From contig NZ_CP014234.1 of assembly GCF_001553955.1 (NCBI RefSeq), positions 1,860,001 through 1,924,000 of the forward strand: a DNA stretch of 64,000 nt, given 5' to 3'. This document shows positions 28,309 through 39,099 of this stretch, one piece after another. The DNA comes from Moraxella osloensis. GTDB taxonomy: Bacteria; Pseudomonadota; Gammaproteobacteria; Pseudomonadales; Moraxellaceae. Position numbers and translations under genes: made by a program. Every line of letters begins with the position of its first letter. Position 1 is the first letter of the stretch. A model generated the notes under the pieces. That model was not told where the DNA came from, searched no databases, and saw only the letters and a program-made list of their open reading frames with translations.

Positions 28309-29037
28309 TTAGTGTTGGCGCGCAACCGGTTGTTGCAGTGCTTGAGGTAACTCAAGAATGGTCAGATTACTGGCGGCAATATCATCGGGACGCCCGACGA
28401 CCAAGGCTTCAAAACCTGTGTCAGTGGCAATGCTATTGACCACATCCACGTTGCCAATTTTTTCACCTGCATTAGGTACATCACCGGTACCTGCTACGCG
28501 GTGGAGCCAAGCTTTTGGGCTGGCTTTAAAATATAACCGCGCAATGATTTCTTGACCTAAATAACAGCCTTTATCATAGTCCACTCCGCCTTGTTGGTGT
28601 AGACGCAACTCTTGGGGTTGCCACAAGCCTGCGGTGGCTTTGACAATCCAGTAATTGCCTGTAGCGATACTTGCTTTTTGCCATGCTTTGCGATTAGCGT
28701 CGGTGTCAGTGCCATTGTCTGACTCGCTAAAACTAGGTACCCCATTGTCAACAACCGCAAAAATATCACGTGGGGCTGATAGGGTGAGTTTTGAGAACGC
28801 CGCATATTTTTTGATATGCTTGGCAAACTCATCGGCACAGTCTTGGCTGATGACGATTTGGTAAGCGTCATCCGCTATTTTTCTAATCCAAATACCCAAC
28901 GCAACGCGCCCTTTGAGATTACTAATCGCGGTCGCTTGGAATTGATCGCTGAGTTTGGTGACGTTGCAGGTTACTTGTCCTTGCAAGAATTTTTGGGCAT
29001 CGGCACCGGTTATATCAAAGACGACGAAATCTGTCAT
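28309..29037 (-). CDS. ygfZ: Folate-binding protein YgfZ
   Basis: YgfZ is a GcvT-like tetrahydrofolate-binding protein that supports assembly or repair of some iron-sulfur enzymes. The diagnostic motif is KGCYLGQEIIARL near residue 170, with its conserved cysteine. FLQGQVTCNVTKL and ATAISNLKGRV are N-terminal family blocks. ATG 29037 is chosen because the family starts close to it; the frame continues upstream without homologous sequence. Length 242 is short but complete. It is divergent from yjdM. Confidence 0.92.
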   Translation of the reverse strand: MTDFVVFDITGADAQKFLQGQVTCNVTKLSDQFQATAISNLKGRVALGIWIRKIADDAYQIVISQDCADEFAKHIKKYAAFSKLTLSAPRDIFAVVDNGVPSFSESDNGTDTDANRKAWQKASIATGNYWIVKATAGLWQPQELRLHQQGGVDYDKGCYLGQEIIARLYFKASPKAWLHRVAGTGDVPNAGEKIGNVDVVNSIATDTGFEALVVGRPDDIAASNLTILELPQALQQPVARQH

Positions 29038-29264
29038 GGTGGCTCTCTTTTTATTGGCTAAAAAAATTATAATCAAAGTTTTGCACAATTGGGCTCGGAC
29101 TGCAATCATGCTTTATTAGGTTCTGCTTGACTAAATGCTGTTACTAGGTCATCTGTCAGCGGGTTTGTCTGTGCTAGCTGATTACTATTATTGAGGTGAC
29201 TTATCGCGTACAATACACTACCTGACGACTATTAAATTTTTTTTCAGATAATTGAGCGTGTGCT

Positions 29265-29630
29265 ATGAGTTTACCTGCCTGTCCCCCATGCCCCAAGTGT
29301 AAAGAAAATTATACGTACCAAGATGGCGATTTATTGATTTGCCCGATATGTGGCTTTGAAGCACAGCAGCAGGCATGGCAAGCGGGCGAAACCGAAGCAG
29401 CCAGCGAACAAATTATTAAAGATGCCGTCGGCAATGTGTTACAAGATGGGGATAGTGTGACGGTTATTAAAGACTTAAAAGTCAAAGGCGCAAGCACGCC
29501 CATTAAAGTTGGCACCAAAGTCAAATCCATTCGCCTGCTCCATGATGCGCCCGATGATCATGATATTGATTGTAAAATTGACGGTTTTGGCGCGATGAAA
29601 CTCAAATCCAGCATCGTCAAAAAAGCTTAG
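29265..29630 (+). CDS. yjdM: YjdM/PhnA-type zinc ribbon protein
   Basis: A 121-residue protein with an N-terminal zinc ribbon ([24 protein letters not shown]) and the PhnA C-terminal domain: [20 protein letters not shown] and [20 protein letters not shown]. The family was first linked to the phosphonate region of E. coli, but no phosphonate genes are near here and the function is unknown. It has 29 extra residues between the ribbon and the domain compared with the shortest members. It is monocistronic. Confidence 0.9.
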   Translation: MSLPACPPCPKCKENYTYQDGDLLICPICGFEAQQQAWQAGETEAASEQIIKDAVGNVLQDGDSVTVIKDLKVKGASTPIKVGTKVKSIRLLHDAPDDHDIDCKIDGFGAMKLKSSIVKKA

Positions 29631-29819
29631 TTTGGGGAGGGTTTGGGCTTTGTTTGGGGCTTTGGGTATGCAACAGATAGTGACACCCAAAGCTTATCTT
29701 TTTTTATGACCCCCCAAAAGCTGTCACAATAAATTCAGTAGGTGATTATAGAAAAATACGTTACAATAAGGCTATTTTTCTACAAATTTAATCATATACT
29801 TTTTTGTTAGTAGGTAATT

Positions 29820-31625
29820 GTGACCGCCTTATCTCATATTCGTAATTTTTCTATTATTGCCCATATCGACCACGGTAAATCCACGCTTGCCGACCGCATT
29901 ATCCAAATGTGTGGGGGTCTACAAGCACGTGAAATGCAGGCGCAAGTACTTGACTCGATGGATATTGAGCGCGAGCGCGGTATTACCATTAAAGCCCAAT
30001 CTGTCACGCTGTATTATAACCACCCAAACGGTGACAAATACCAGTTTAACTTTATTGATACCCCAGGGCACGTCGATTTTTCGTATGAAGTGTCGCGTTC
30101 ACTGGCAGCTTGCGAAGGCGCTTTGCTGGTGGTTGATGCCGCGCAAGGCGTAGAAGCGCAGTCGGTTGCCAACTGTTATACCGCGATAGAGCAGGGGCTT
30201 GAAGTATTACCGGTACTCAACAAAATTGACTTACCGCAAGTCGATCCTGAACGGGTGATTCAAGAAATCGAAGACATTATCGGGATTGAAGCGATGGATG
30301 CACCGCGCGTGTCTGCCAAGACAGGGGTAGGGGTGGATGATTTGCTACAAGCGATTGTTGAACGTATTCCCGCGCCTGAAGGCGACCGTGATGCCCCTTT
30401 GCAAGCGTTAATTATTGACTCATGGTTTGACAATTATCTTGGGGTTGTGTCACTGGTACGTGTGCGTCAAGGCACGCTCAAAAAAGACGATAAAATCCAT
30501 ATCAAATCGACCAAAGGCACCCATATTGTGACGTCAATTGGGGTATTTACCCCAAAATCGTTTGAGACCAATATCTTAGAAGCCGGCGAAGTGGGGTTTG
30601 TGATTGCCGGTATCAAAGACATTGGCGGTGCGCCTGTGGGTGATACCATTACCCTTGCCAAAACCCCAGATGTCGATAGCATACCAGGGTTTAAAAAGGT
30701 CAAGCCGCAAGTCTATGCCGGTATGTTCCCTGTCGATTCGAGTGACTTTGAGGCGTTTCGTGAAGCGCTACAAAAACTGCAAGTCAATGACGCTGCGTTG
30801 TTTTTTGAGCCTGATACCTCTGATGCACTTGGGTTTGGTTTTCGCTGTGGTTTCTTGGGGATGCTGCATATGGAAATCATCCAAGAACGTCTTGAGCGTG
30901 AATACGATTTAGATTTGATTACCACGGCACCGACCGTTATCTACGAAATCAAAAAACGGAGTGGTGAGATTATCCAAATCGATAACCCATCAAAAATGCC
31001 TGACCCAGGTCTGATTGATGAGTTTCGTGAGCCGATTGCGCGCTGTCACATTCTGGTACCACCCGATTATCTGGGTAACGTGATGACATTATGTATCGAG
31101 CGTCGTGGTATCCAAGTTGATATGAAGTTTATGGGGCAGCAAGTGCAGTTGACCTTTGATATTCCGATGGGCGAAGTGGTCATGGACTTTTTTGACCGTC
31201 TAAAATCAGTGTCACGTGGCTTTGCGTCACTTGATTACGGTTTTGAGCGCTTTCAAACAGATAAACTGGTGCGGGTGGATGTGCTGATTAATGGCGAAAA
31301 AGTTGATGCGCTGGCGATGATTTGTCATGCTGAGCAAGCGCGCTATCGCGGTAATCAGCTGGTTGAAAAAATGAAAGAATTGATTCCGCGCCAAATGTTT
31401 GATGTGGCAATTCAAGCGGCAATTGGTAGCCAAATCATTGCCCGCAGCACTGTCAAAGCCATGCGTAAAGACGTACTTGCCAAATGTTATGGCGGTGACG
31501 TGTCACGTAAGAAAAAACTACTGTCAAAGCAAAAAGAAGGTAAAAAACGCATGAAGCAAGTGGGACGTGTTGAGATTCCACAAGAAGCGTTTTTGGCGGT
31601 ATTAAAAGTGGATAACCAGTCGTAG
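29820..31625 (+). CDS. lepA: Elongation factor 4 (LepA)
   Basis: LepA is a ribosome-associated GTPase acting in translation initiation or back-translocation. [13 protein letters not shown] is the P loop, [12 protein letters not shown] the G3 motif and NKIDLP the G4 motif; the C-terminal domain ends with [19 protein letters not shown], typical of LepA. Length 601 is normal. Start is GTG at 29820. lepB begins 9 bp after the stop, and both lead a conserved cluster through pdxJ. Confidence 0.97.
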   Translation: MTALSHIRNFSIIAHIDHGKSTLADRIIQMCGGLQAREMQAQVLDSMDIERERGITIKAQSVTLYYNHPNGDKYQFNFIDTPGHVDFSYEVSRSLAACEGALLVVDAAQGVEAQSVANCYTAIEQGLEVLPVLNKIDLPQVDPERVIQEIEDIIGIEAMDAPRVSAKTGVGVDDLLQAIVERIPAPEGDRDAPLQALIIDSWFDNYLGVVSLVRVRQGTLKKDDKIHIKSTKGTHIVTSIGVFTPKSFETNILEAGEVGFVIAGIKDIGGAPVGDTITLAKTPDVDSIPGFKKVKPQVYAGMFPVDSSDFEAFREALQKLQVNDAALFFEPDTSDALGFGFRCGFLGMLHMEIIQERLEREYDLDLITTAPTVIYEIKKRSGEIIQIDNPSKMPDPGLIDEFREPIARCHILVPPDYLGNVMTLCIERRGIQVDMKFMGQQVQLTFDIPMGEVVMDFFDRLKSVSRGFASLDYGFERFQTDKLVRVDVLINGEKVDALAMICHAEQARYRGNQLVEKMKELIPRQMFDVAIQAAIGSQIIARSTVKAMRKDVLAKCYGGDVSRKKKLLSKQKEGKKRMKQVGRVEIPQEAFLAVLKVDNQS

Positions 31626-31633
31626 AGGCAAGT

Positions 31634-32539
31634 ATGGATTTTGATTTTAATTTGATTCTTGTCCCTGCGACCTTGATTTTGGGCGCTATTTGGCTACTGG
31701 ATAAATTGGTGCTAAAGCAAAAGCAAAGCAAAGGATTGGAGAAATCGACTGCGCCGGTGCGATGGGCGTATGATTTTTTCCCGATTTTAGCCATCGTCTT
31801 GGTGGTGCGCTCGTTTTTGATTGAGCCATTTAATATTCCATCATCGTCCATGGTGCCCACCTTATATACGGGCGATTTTATTGCGGTCAATAAATACGCG
31901 TATGGTATCCGTTTGCCACTGGTCAATACCAAGGTGCTTGATTTGGGCGCGCCACAGCATGGTGATGTCGTTGTGTTTCGATTTCCATTAAATCCAAAGC
32001 AATATTATATCAAGCGGGTGATTGGCGTGGGTGGGGATACGGTGAGCTTTAACAACGGGCAGTTAAGCGTCAATGGCAAAGCGATTCCGACCACGCCAGC
32101 AAACTTTACCCCTGACCCTAAGATGACAGCGCAGCTCTATCCGCCAGGTAAAACTGAGACCGGTGAGGTTGTGACAGCTGAGCAAGCAGCGCAACTGGGC
32201 AATCAAGAAGAACAAACAGCCCGGTATTTGCAAGAATCTCCCAGTAGTAATCATCAACATTTGGTGCGCTATTTGGGTGACAAAAATTGGTTTCAATATG
32301 CCAGCTTTTTGCAGCAAGTCTCACCTCAATTGATGGCGAGCCAAGGTCAACAATGGCAACTAACAGTGCCTAAAGGACACTATTTTGTGATGGGCGATAA
32401 CCGTGATCGCAGTGCTGATAGTCGTTTTTGGGGGTTTGTACCTGATGAGAACCTAGCGGGTAAAGCCGTGTATGTGTGGACGCACAAAGCCAGTGGGCTC
32501 AGTCTACCCACCTTTAATCGCAATGGCGCAATACACTAA
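31634..32539 (+). CDS. lepB: Signal peptidase I
   Basis: LepB cleaves signal peptides of exported proteins on the periplasmic face. After one or two N-terminal helices, PSSSMVPTL carries the serine nucleophile and [12 protein letters not shown] the lysine general base; [16 protein letters not shown] is the C-terminal signature. The 301-residue length includes a variable insert of ~70 residues between the two halves. It follows lepA by 9 bp and precedes the DUF4845 gene. Confidence 0.96.
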   Translation: MDFDFNLILVPATLILGAIWLLDKLVLKQKQSKGLEKSTAPVRWAYDFFPILAIVLVVRSFLIEPFNIPSSSMVPTLYTGDFIAVNKYAYGIRLPLVNTKVLDLGAPQHGDVVVFRFPLNPKQYYIKRVIGVGGDTVSFNNGQLSVNGKAIPTTPANFTPDPKMTAQLYPPGKTETGEVVTAEQAAQLGNQEEQTARYLQESPSSNHQHLVRYLGDKNWFQYASFLQQVSPQLMASQGQQWQLTVPKGHYFVMGDNRDRSADSRFWGFVPDENLAGKAVYVWTHKASGLSLPTFNRNGAIH

Positions 32540-32646
32540 CCGCTTACTTTAAAAAATTGCATCTCAAAGCCTTTATTACTGAGAATATTGAATTAACTAA
32601 AGCTTACATTAACCTATCTTGAGCGATGGTCAAAGGAGAATACGGC

Positions 32647-33039
32647 ATGAACCTACCAAGTCATCAGCGCGGCGCCAGCGTCACGGGTATCGTGATTATG
32701 ATTGTACTCATCGTCGTGTGTGCCAAACTCGTTTTATCCATTATCCCTGCCCAAGTCGGTCACTACCAACTCAAAAAATCGTTGGCATTGCAACTTAAAA
32801 AGTCCAATGACAATAAAGAGAGCGTCAAAGAGTTTTTAGGTAATGTCAATTCTCAATGGCATATCAACGGTGTTAGCCAAAAGGCAGAGGACGTCGTGGA
32901 AGTGGTGGATAATACGCCAGGTGCGATGTCAGTAAAACTAAAATACGATGAAGCAAACAACTTTTTTGGTAACGTCGATATCGTCAATCGCTTTGAAGAT
33001 ACCATTAGCGCAGAAGATGCCAAAGTCGCCAAGCAATAG
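32647..33039 (+). CDS. DUF4845 single-pass membrane protein
   Basis: A ~130-residue protein with one N-terminal helix (ASVTGIVIMIVLIVVCAKLVLS) and a small soluble domain. The family is regularly found between lepB and rnc in gammaproteobacteria; its function is unknown. ATG 32647 has AAAGGAG eight bases upstream and is preferred over ATG 32626. Confidence 0.85.
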   Translation: MNLPSHQRGASVTGIVIMIVLIVVCAKLVLSIIPAQVGHYQLKKSLALQLKKSNDNKESVKEFLGNVNSQWHINGVSQKAEDVVEVVDNTPGAMSVKLKYDEANNFFGNVDIVNRFEDTISAEDAKVAKQ

Positions 33040-33132
33040 TTATTAGTTATTGAACTTGTAGCCCCAATCTTAAGTAAATGCTAGCCATGTGATAATTTAA
33101 ATGGCGAATACTTTTCTAACAATTTGAAGCAG

Positions 33133-33918
33133 ATGAATTTACCAATCACTATTCCCACCTTTAATCTCAAAAAACTACCGCCACAAGTGCGTCAATTAAC
33201 CGCGCTGTTTTATGAAATGGGTTATCAGTTCGATAATGTGAATTTACCCATTATGGCACTCATGCATCGCTCATTTGATAGCGAACACAATTATGAGCGA
33301 TTAGAGTTCTTGGGAGATGCATTGCTCGGTGTGATCATCGCAGAAGCCTTATTTTTGCGCTATCCCGATTATAATGAAGGTCGGCTCAGTCGCTTACGTG
33401 CATCGCTTGTGCGCGAAGAAACCTTGGTGATTATTGCAAAGCAGCTCAATTTGTCGGATTATTTGATTTTAGGGGTGGGCGAGCGTAAAGGCGGGGGTCG
33501 TCAGCGCGCCTCAATCTTGGCAGATAGCGTTGAAGCTTTGATTGGCGCCATTTATCTTGATAGTCAAAATTTTGATACGGTTAAGGCTTGTGTGCTGGCA
33601 TGGTTTGAAGATTTGTTCGAAAAAGTGAAAGAACAAAAAGTGCTAAAAGATGCCAAAAGCCGTTTACAAGAGCTGTTGCAAGCACACCAACTTGCGCTGC
33701 CACGCTATGAGGTGGTCGAAACCATTGGCAATGCCCCCAATCAAATTTTTGTGGTCAGCTGCCAAGTCGACATTGTTTTTGACAATAAAACCGCCAAACC
33801 CATAGCCCCAACCCAAGCGTTAGTCACAGCACAAGGGGAAAGTCGCCGTATTGCCGAGCAGCGCTGTGCCGAAGCCATGCTGACTAAAATCAGTGATTTG
33901 TTGCCCCCGCTGCGCTAA
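33133..33918 (+). CDS. rnc: Ribonuclease III
   Basis: RNase III cuts double-stranded RNA and processes rRNA and several mRNAs. NYERLEFLGDALLGVIIAEALF is followed by NEGRLSRLRASLV, and ILADSVEALIGAIYLD holds the second set of catalytic acids. A dsRNA-binding domain follows (DAKSRLQELLQAHQL ... RRIAEQRCAEAML). The length of about 261 residues includes an N-terminal extension. TTG 33124 is an alternative start. The pnp leader in this window has a stem-loop that may be its substrate. Confidence 0.95.
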   Translation: MNLPITIPTFNLKKLPPQVRQLTALFYEMGYQFDNVNLPIMALMHRSFDSEHNYERLEFLGDALLGVIIAEALFLRYPDYNEGRLSRLRASLVREETLVIIAKQLNLSDYLILGVGERKGGGRQRASILADSVEALIGAIYLDSQNFDTVKACVLAWFEDLFEKVKEQKVLKDAKSRLQELLQAHQLALPRYEVVETIGNAPNQIFVVSCQVDIVFDNKTAKPIAPTQALVTAQGESRRIAEQRCAEAMLTKISDLLPPLR

Positions 33919-34033
33919 TTTGCCGACCTGCTATAGCGTCAACACCCAAATTTGATGAAATGCTTACTGAAATTTGCTCAAAACTCTTCTACAATAATTT
34001 GTACCCTTTAAACCAATGTTGAGATCCCACTTT

Positions 34034-35083
34034 ATGTCTAACCAAGCAGACGCTACCCAACAAACAACCACTGACCCAGCTGCCAACAATCCATCAGCGG
34101 ACAACAACCATGATGTTATCAGTCAATTTTTTAGTGGGCAAAGTGAATTAGCGCCCGCGCGTGCGGTGGATTTTCGCACGGGGTATGTAGCCATTGTCGG
34201 ACGTCCAAACGTGGGTAAATCAACATTGATGAACCATGTGTTGGGTCAAAAATTGTCCATTACCTCGCGAAAGCCCCAAACCACCCGCCATCGCATTATG
34301 GGGATTTTGACCAACGAGCAACTACAAGCAATTTTTGTTGATACCCCAGGTATTCATAGCCGCGAAGTGCGCGCTATCAATGAGCGTATGAATAAAGCCG
34401 CAACCTCGGCTTTGGCAGATGTTGATGCGGTATTGTTTGTGATTGATAGCCTAAAATGGGTGGAAGATGATGAGCTGGTGTTTGCCAAAGTGCAAAATTT
34501 GGGTGTCCCTGTGATTGCAGTGATTAATAAAAGTGACACCATTAAGGACGAAGCTCAGCTGTTTGCGCTACTACAAAAACTGCATGACACCCAAGTATTC
34601 AGCGATATTGTGCCCGTATCTGCATTACGTGCGCATAACTTAGATGAGCTAGTACGAGTCATCGGTAAGCATTTACCGATTGCAGCGCCCATCTATGATG
34701 CAGAGCAAGTCACTGACCGTTCAGAACGCTTTTTAGCCAGTGAAATCATTCGTGAAAAAGTGATGCGGGCATCGGGCGATGAGATTCCTTACGATTTAAC
34801 CGTACAAATCGATACCTTCAAGGATGAGCCTGCGCATCAAGACCCAAAAACAGGCAAATGGCGTAAAGCCGTGACCTTTATCGATGCCACGATTTTTGTC
34901 GAGCGTCAAGGTCAAAAGGTGATTGTCATCGGTGATAAAGGCGAAAAAATCAAACAAATCGGCATCGAAGCGCGCCAAGACATGGAAAAAATGTTTGATA
35001 AAAAAGTGATGCTAACGCTGTGGGTCAAAGTCAAAAAAGGCTGGTCAGATGATGAGCGTGCGCTAACGAGTTTGGGCTACTAG
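34034..35083 (+). CDS. era: GTPase Era
   Basis: Era is the essential GTPase that binds the 3' end of 16S rRNA during 30S assembly. GRPNVGKSTLMN (P loop), DTPGIHS (G3) and VINKSDT (G4) are present; the C-terminal KH domain shows GDKGEKIKQIGIEARQDME and ends LWVKVKKGWSDDERALTSLGY. A polar Gln/Thr/Asn-rich N-terminal extension of ~50 residues precedes the usual start region. ATG 34034 is taken; ATG 34016 is possible. Confidence 0.96.
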   Translation: MSNQADATQQTTTDPAANNPSADNNHDVISQFFSGQSELAPARAVDFRTGYVAIVGRPNVGKSTLMNHVLGQKLSITSRKPQTTRHRIMGILTNEQLQAIFVDTPGIHSREVRAINERMNKAATSALADVDAVLFVIDSLKWVEDDELVFAKVQNLGVPVIAVINKSDTIKDEAQLFALLQKLHDTQVFSDIVPVSALRAHNLDELVRVIGKHLPIAAPIYDAEQVTDRSERFLASEIIREKVMRASGDEIPYDLTVQIDTFKDEPAHQDPKTGKWRKAVTFIDATIFVERQGQKVIVIGDKGEKIKQIGIEARQDMEKMFDKKVMLTLWVKVKKGWSDDERALTSLGY

Positions 35084-35096
35084 GCTATAAGCTACT

Positions 35097-35852
35097 ATGC
35101 GCAATCAACTGCTAACAGGTTATATTTTGCACCAAAAACCGTATGGTGAAAGCCGTAGTTTGGTTTACCTGTTTAGTGAAGAATGGGGCGTAGTACATGG
35201 TATCGGTAAAAAAAACTTACCGCTATTTGTCCCCATACAATTTTTTGGCAATGGTAAAAACAGCCTAAAAACCTTTAGTCAAAGCCAAATTTTGCAAAAT
35301 CACATTACGCTCACAGGACAAAGCCTGTATGCAGGCATGTATCTCAATGAGATTTTGCAAAAGCTATTGCCTGTCGAAGAGCCGTTTGCTGAGATATGGC
35401 AAGCGTATCAGCAGTGCGTTGCAAACATGGCAACGCTGTTTGTCGAGCCAGCGCAATCGCCACATGACATGACCCGTTTAAAGTGGCATTTAAGGCGCTT
35501 TGAAAATGTATTGTTTGAACAATTAGGCTATGGGTTCGATTTTGCTAAAGATGCGCTAGGGGATTTAATAGCCCCGTCGCAGCGTTATCAATACCAGCTA
35601 CAGCAGGGATTTATGCCAGTTTTACCCTTGGATAAACCTGACATGTCATTAACAGGTGAGCAGCTGCTAATTTGGTATCAATGTTTGCTAGATGAAACGC
35701 GCTTTAACCAAATGATGCAACAAGATTTTGATTTAGCCAAACAATTGGTCAATAGCATCAGTGCCATGCACCGACATTTGATGGATAATTTACTCAATTA
35801 TCAAACCTTGCAAAGCCGAGAACTTTGGCAGCAGCTTACCCAATATCAATAA
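35097..35852 (+). CDS. recO: DNA repair protein RecO
   Basis: RecO loads RecA on SSB-covered single-stranded DNA with RecR. The protein has the N-terminal OB fold (GYILHQKPYGESRSLVYLFSEEWG), a helical middle (LYAGMYLNEILQKLLP) and a weakly conserved C-terminal part without the zinc cysteines seen in some members. Length 251 is normal. It follows era by 13 bp and precedes pdxJ by 39 bp, a conserved order. Confidence 0.9.
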   Translation: MRNQLLTGYILHQKPYGESRSLVYLFSEEWGVVHGIGKKNLPLFVPIQFFGNGKNSLKTFSQSQILQNHITLTGQSLYAGMYLNEILQKLLPVEEPFAEIWQAYQQCVANMATLFVEPAQSPHDMTRLKWHLRRFENVLFEQLGYGFDFAKDALGDLIAPSQRYQYQLQQGFMPVLPLDKPDMSLTGEQLLIWYQCLLDETRFNQMMQQDFDLAKQLVNSISAMHRHLMDNLLNYQTLQSRELWQQLTQYQ

Positions 35853-35891
35853 GCTTACCTACTATCAATCATAGACAAAATAGGGCATATC

Positions 35892-36641
35892 ATGACCAGC
35901 AATCAACCCTTACTCGGTGTCAATATCGACCACATTGCAACCCTGCGTCAAGCGCGCGGTGTGGCGTATCCCGATCCTGTGGCAGGGGCGTTAATTTGTG
36001 AGCAGGCAGGGGCGGATGGTATCACGCTGCATTTGCGTGAAGATCGTCGTCACATTCAAGATGATGATGTTTATCGGCTTGCCAAAGTCATAACCACGCG
36101 TATGAACCTTGAAATGGCGGTGACTGACGAGATGGTTGCAATAGCCTGTGATGTTAAGCCAGCTTGGGTGTGCTTTGTCCCTGAAAAACGCCAAGAACTG
36201 ACCACCGAAGGCGGGCTTGATGTGATTGGCAATCAGCAAAAAATAGCCCGCGCGATTCAACAGTTACATCAAGTCGGCACTCAAGTATCATTATTCATTG
36301 ATCCAGAGTTGGCGCAAATTGATAAAAGCATTGCGCTTGGGGCAGATGCCATTGAACTACACACAGGCGCCTATGCGGATTATTGGTTGCAACAAGATCA
36401 AGTTAAAATTAGCGATGAAATCACCCGTATCAAAACAGCCGTGACTCATGCCCACCAGGCAAAAGCAAGCTTACTGGTCAATGCGGGGCATGGTCTTACC
36501 CGTGACAACGTTGCACCCATTGCTAGTATAGCTGGCATCCATGAACTAAACATCGGTCATGCCATTATTGCAGACAGTGTGTTTATGGGACTTAGCCAAG
36601 CGGTTGGCGCAATGAGAAAAGCATTTACCGCAAAAGCCTAG
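35892..36641 (+). CDS. pdxJ: Pyridoxine 5'-phosphate synthase
   Basis: PdxJ condenses 1-deoxyxylulose 5-phosphate with the aminoacetone phosphate to make pyridoxine phosphate. [29 protein letters not shown] and [12 protein letters not shown] are the family blocks, with the catalytic His and Glu among them; [17 protein letters not shown] is near the C-terminus. Length 249. It is the last gene of the lepA-to-pdxJ cluster and converges with the pseudopilin gene three bases later, with no terminator between them visible. Confidence 0.96.
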   Translation: MTSNQPLLGVNIDHIATLRQARGVAYPDPVAGALICEQAGADGITLHLREDRRHIQDDDVYRLAKVITTRMNLEMAVTDEMVAIACDVKPAWVCFVPEKRQELTTEGGLDVIGNQQKIARAIQQLHQVGTQVSLFIDPELAQIDKSIALGADAIELHTGAYADYWLQQDQVKISDEITRIKTAVTHAHQAKASLLVNAGHGLTRDNVAPIASIAGIHELNIGHAIIADSVFMGLSQAVGAMRKAFTAKA

Positions 36642-36644
36642 CTG

Positions 36645-37208
36645 TTAGGGGCAGTTAAACTGTTCAACTGAGTAGGGCTTATATTTAATAATGCCTGTTT
36701 TACTAAAACTTACCCTTAGTCGATTATCGACCTTACCATCTAAAGGGCAGTATTGAATATTGCCCATATAACCAATGGGTCTAGCGTTTTCTGGCTTAAA
36801 AATAATGTAGTTATTATTCAGCGAGATATTTGCCGTAAGCACACCCCAGGATAAATCTAACGTAAGCTTATGATTGAGTTTGTCTACCGCTGCCTCATAG
36901 CTGTTATTGTTATTTTTATCGATAAAGCTAATTAGCTGATGACCGCCAGTTTTCACGCAAGCCAAGCTATCACTAGCGACACAGGCGACGACAGGGTTTT
37001 GATAAATTAGCGCCTCTTGTTTTGCCCTGCTTAAAAAATTCATTAAACTTGAAGCAACGTTTTTTGCTTCCATTTGCTTTAAACTGTTAATAATAGTAAT
37101 CGAAGCCATCGCCACAATGATGGATAAAACAGCCAAAACAACGACTGTTTCAATCAAAGTAAATCCCTGTCTTTTTATTGAGAACACGTTGGTTTTTGCA
37201 TTATTCAT
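36645..37208 (-). CDS. Type IV pseudopilin, GspH/FimT family
   Basis: KRQGFTLIETVVVLAVLSIIVAMASI is a class III prepilin leader: cleavage after Gly, then Phe and Glu at position +5, followed by the hydrophobic helix. The ~187-residue protein has a globular domain with ANISLNNNYIIFKPENARPIG, as in GspH/FimT. It may be a minor pilin of the type IV pilus or a competence system; no other pilus gene adjoins it. ATG 37208 is likely, GTG 37247 possible. Its 3' end abuts pdxJ. Confidence 0.85.
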   Translation of the reverse strand: MNNAKTNVFSIKRQGFTLIETVVVLAVLSIIVAMASITIINSLKQMEAKNVASSLMNFLSRAKQEALIYQNPVVACVASDSLACVKTGGHQLISFIDKNNNNSYEAAVDKLNHKLTLDLSWGVLTANISLNNNYIIFKPENARPIGYMGNIQYCPLDGKVDNRLRVSFSKTGIIKYKPYSVEQFNCP

Positions 37209-37247
37209 TCTATTAAAGCTACCAGTTAAGTGATGATGGGATAACAC

Positions 37248-37886
37248 AATAAACGACTTTAGTTCATTATTATATAGAGTTTAAAAGAATTAACAAACAA
37301 ATATTGAACTATAAGGTAAGGCTGGTGGCTAAAAAGTGAATGAAAGCGACTAAACGACTGAAGTTATCAGGGAATGGAATGTCTATTCTACATAGTAAGG
37401 TTTTCACAGGCTAAGATGGGTTTAAATGTTCAAATACCTATTGTTACTGGTTCTAAAACATTATTAAGAAAAAAATGTTGTGACTGTAACGTAAATGTCT
37501 CCTTTATTTAGTAAGTGAATGTGACTAGAATGTATCATTTAGTGACAGTATGAATTTAAGATATGGTAAATTTAAATAGACTGTATTAAAATCCTTCTCA
37601 AGATAAGTGTATAGTTTTGATGTGTAATATCGAATCATGATAGTTGTTGAATTCTTAGTATCGAGCGTTATTAATAAGCTCAGCTACTAAAAAATAAAAA
37701 GATAACATATTGTGATATTCGTGTAATATTGTGTAGCAATGTAAAAAAAAGAGTTGTAAACACAATTTTTAGGCGTTAAGCTATATTTAACAAGTTCATA
37801 AATGGCATGTGTTTTGATGTGTTATTTTGTGAATTAACTGTCATGTTATTTTAATTTAAAATGAGCCAATCCTTTGGAGGACTTCT
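37248..37886. other. 640-bp AT-rich intergenic region upstream of ompA
   Basis: No gene is supported. The segment is strongly AT-rich with scattered stop codons in all frames and no clear inverted repeat. It ends with TTTGGAGG, a strong SD for ompA. A promoter and a long 5' leader of ompA are expected, but no -35/-10 pair stands out clearly. Confidence 0.55.
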
Positions 37887-39044
37887 ATGAAGCTAAATAA
37901 AATCGCTCTAGCAGTTGTTGCTGCAGCTGTTATGCCAGTAGCCGCTAACGCAGGCGTTACTGTTACACCTTTACTACTAGGTTATCATTATGTAGACGGT
38001 ATCAGCAAAACTGAAGATAAACAAGGTGAGCAATTCGCAGGTACTCATCAACGTAACGACTTGTACACTGGTGCAGGTATCGGTATCGAATTGACACCTA
38101 CTATCGCACTTGAATTAGAGTACGGTGAAACTGATTCTGACGCATTAAATGGCAACGGCGATAAAGTTAACGGACATAAGTTTGAACAAAAATCATACTC
38201 AGGTAACTTTACTATCGGTACTGAAACCTTTAGTGGCTACACTAACAGCCCATTTAAGCCATATGTGTTAATCGGTGCAGGTCAATCAAAAACCTCAATG
38301 GCATTTGATGATGGCAGCAAAGCAACTTCTAAAGACACAATTGGTAACTTAGGTCTTGGTGCTTACTACCGTATCAATGATGCATTAAGCTTACGTGGTG
38401 AAGGTCGTGCGATTTATAACTTCGATCACGGTTGGTGGGAAGGTCTAGCGTTAGCAGGTCTTAACGTGGTTCTAGGTGGTCACTTGGCACCAGCAGCACC
38501 AGTAGTTGAGCCTACCCCTGTTGAACCATTCATTGTGACTGATGGTGATGACGACCAAGATGGCGTACCAAATAGCGTTGACAAATGCCCAGGCACGCCA
38601 TTAAATGTTGTTGTAGATGCTGATGGTTGCCCAATTGAAATCGCAATTGACGATGCGTTGCGTATGGAATTACGTGTATTCTTTGACAATGACAAAACTG
38701 TCATCAAAGATCAGTACAAACCAGAAATCCAAAAAGTTGCTGAAAAAATGCATGAATATCCAAATTCAACAGCTTTAATTGAAGGTCACGCTTCAAAAAC
38801 TGGTCCTTCTGCGCGTTACAACCAACGTTTGTCTGAAGCACGTGCAAATGCGGTTAAATCAATGTTAGTTAACCAGTTTGGTGTTGCACCACAACGTATT
38901 AGCACAGTGGGTTACGGTTATGACCGCCCAATCGCAGACAATAACACTGCGGAAGGTCGTGCAATGAACCGCCGTGTATATGCTATCATCACTGGTAACA
39001 AATCTGGCACAACTGTTCAAACTAAAGACATGAACGTACAATAA
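37887..39044 (+). CDS. ompA: OmpA family outer-membrane protein with type 3 thrombospondin linker
   Basis: A 385-residue outer-membrane protein. The signal peptide KIALAVVAAAVMPVAANA ends near residue 22. Then come an eight-strand barrel (residues ~25-200, ending AGLNVVLGG), a Pro-rich hinge, a calcium-binding-like Asp repeat (DGDDDQDGVPNSVDKCPGTP) and a C-terminal peptidoglycan-binding domain with IEGHASKTGPSARYNQRLSE and ANAVKSMLV. Strong SD and codon choice suggest high expression. An own terminator follows at 39058. The name ompA is used in the family sense; the closest relatives are the OmpA/OprF-like porins of Moraxellaceae. Confidence 0.93.
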   Translation: MKLNKIALAVVAAAVMPVAANAGVTVTPLLLGYHYVDGISKTEDKQGEQFAGTHQRNDLYTGAGIGIELTPTIALELEYGETDSDALNGNGDKVNGHKFEQKSYSGNFTIGTETFSGYTNSPFKPYVLIGAGQSKTSMAFDDGSKATSKDTIGNLGLGAYYRINDALSLRGEGRAIYNFDHGWWEGLALAGLNVVLGGHLAPAAPVVEPTPVEPFIVTDGDDDQDGVPNSVDKCPGTPLNVVVDADGCPIEIAIDDALRMELRVFFDNDKTVIKDQYKPEIQKVAEKMHEYPNSTALIEGHASKTGPSARYNQRLSEARANAVKSMLVNQFGVAPQRISTVGYGYDRPIADNNTAEGRAMNRRVYAIITGNKSGTTVQTKDMNVQ

Positions 39045-39057
39045 TTAGTTATTAAAT

Positions 39058-39089
39058 AAAAAAAGCTACCCTCGTTGGTAGCTTTTTTT
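39058..39089 (+). terminator. ompA terminator
   Basis: AAAAAAAGCTACC and GGTAGCTTTTTTT form a 13-bp stem with loop CTCGTT, 14 bp after the ompA stop. The TnpB element begins about 10 bp further on. Confidence 0.9.
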
Positions 39090-39099
39090 ATTTTTATCC

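Noticed and set aside
29633-29670. G/T-rich repeats after yjdM as a quadruplex element
   Set aside because: G-runs are short and irregular; no consistent pattern of four runs of three or more G with short loops.
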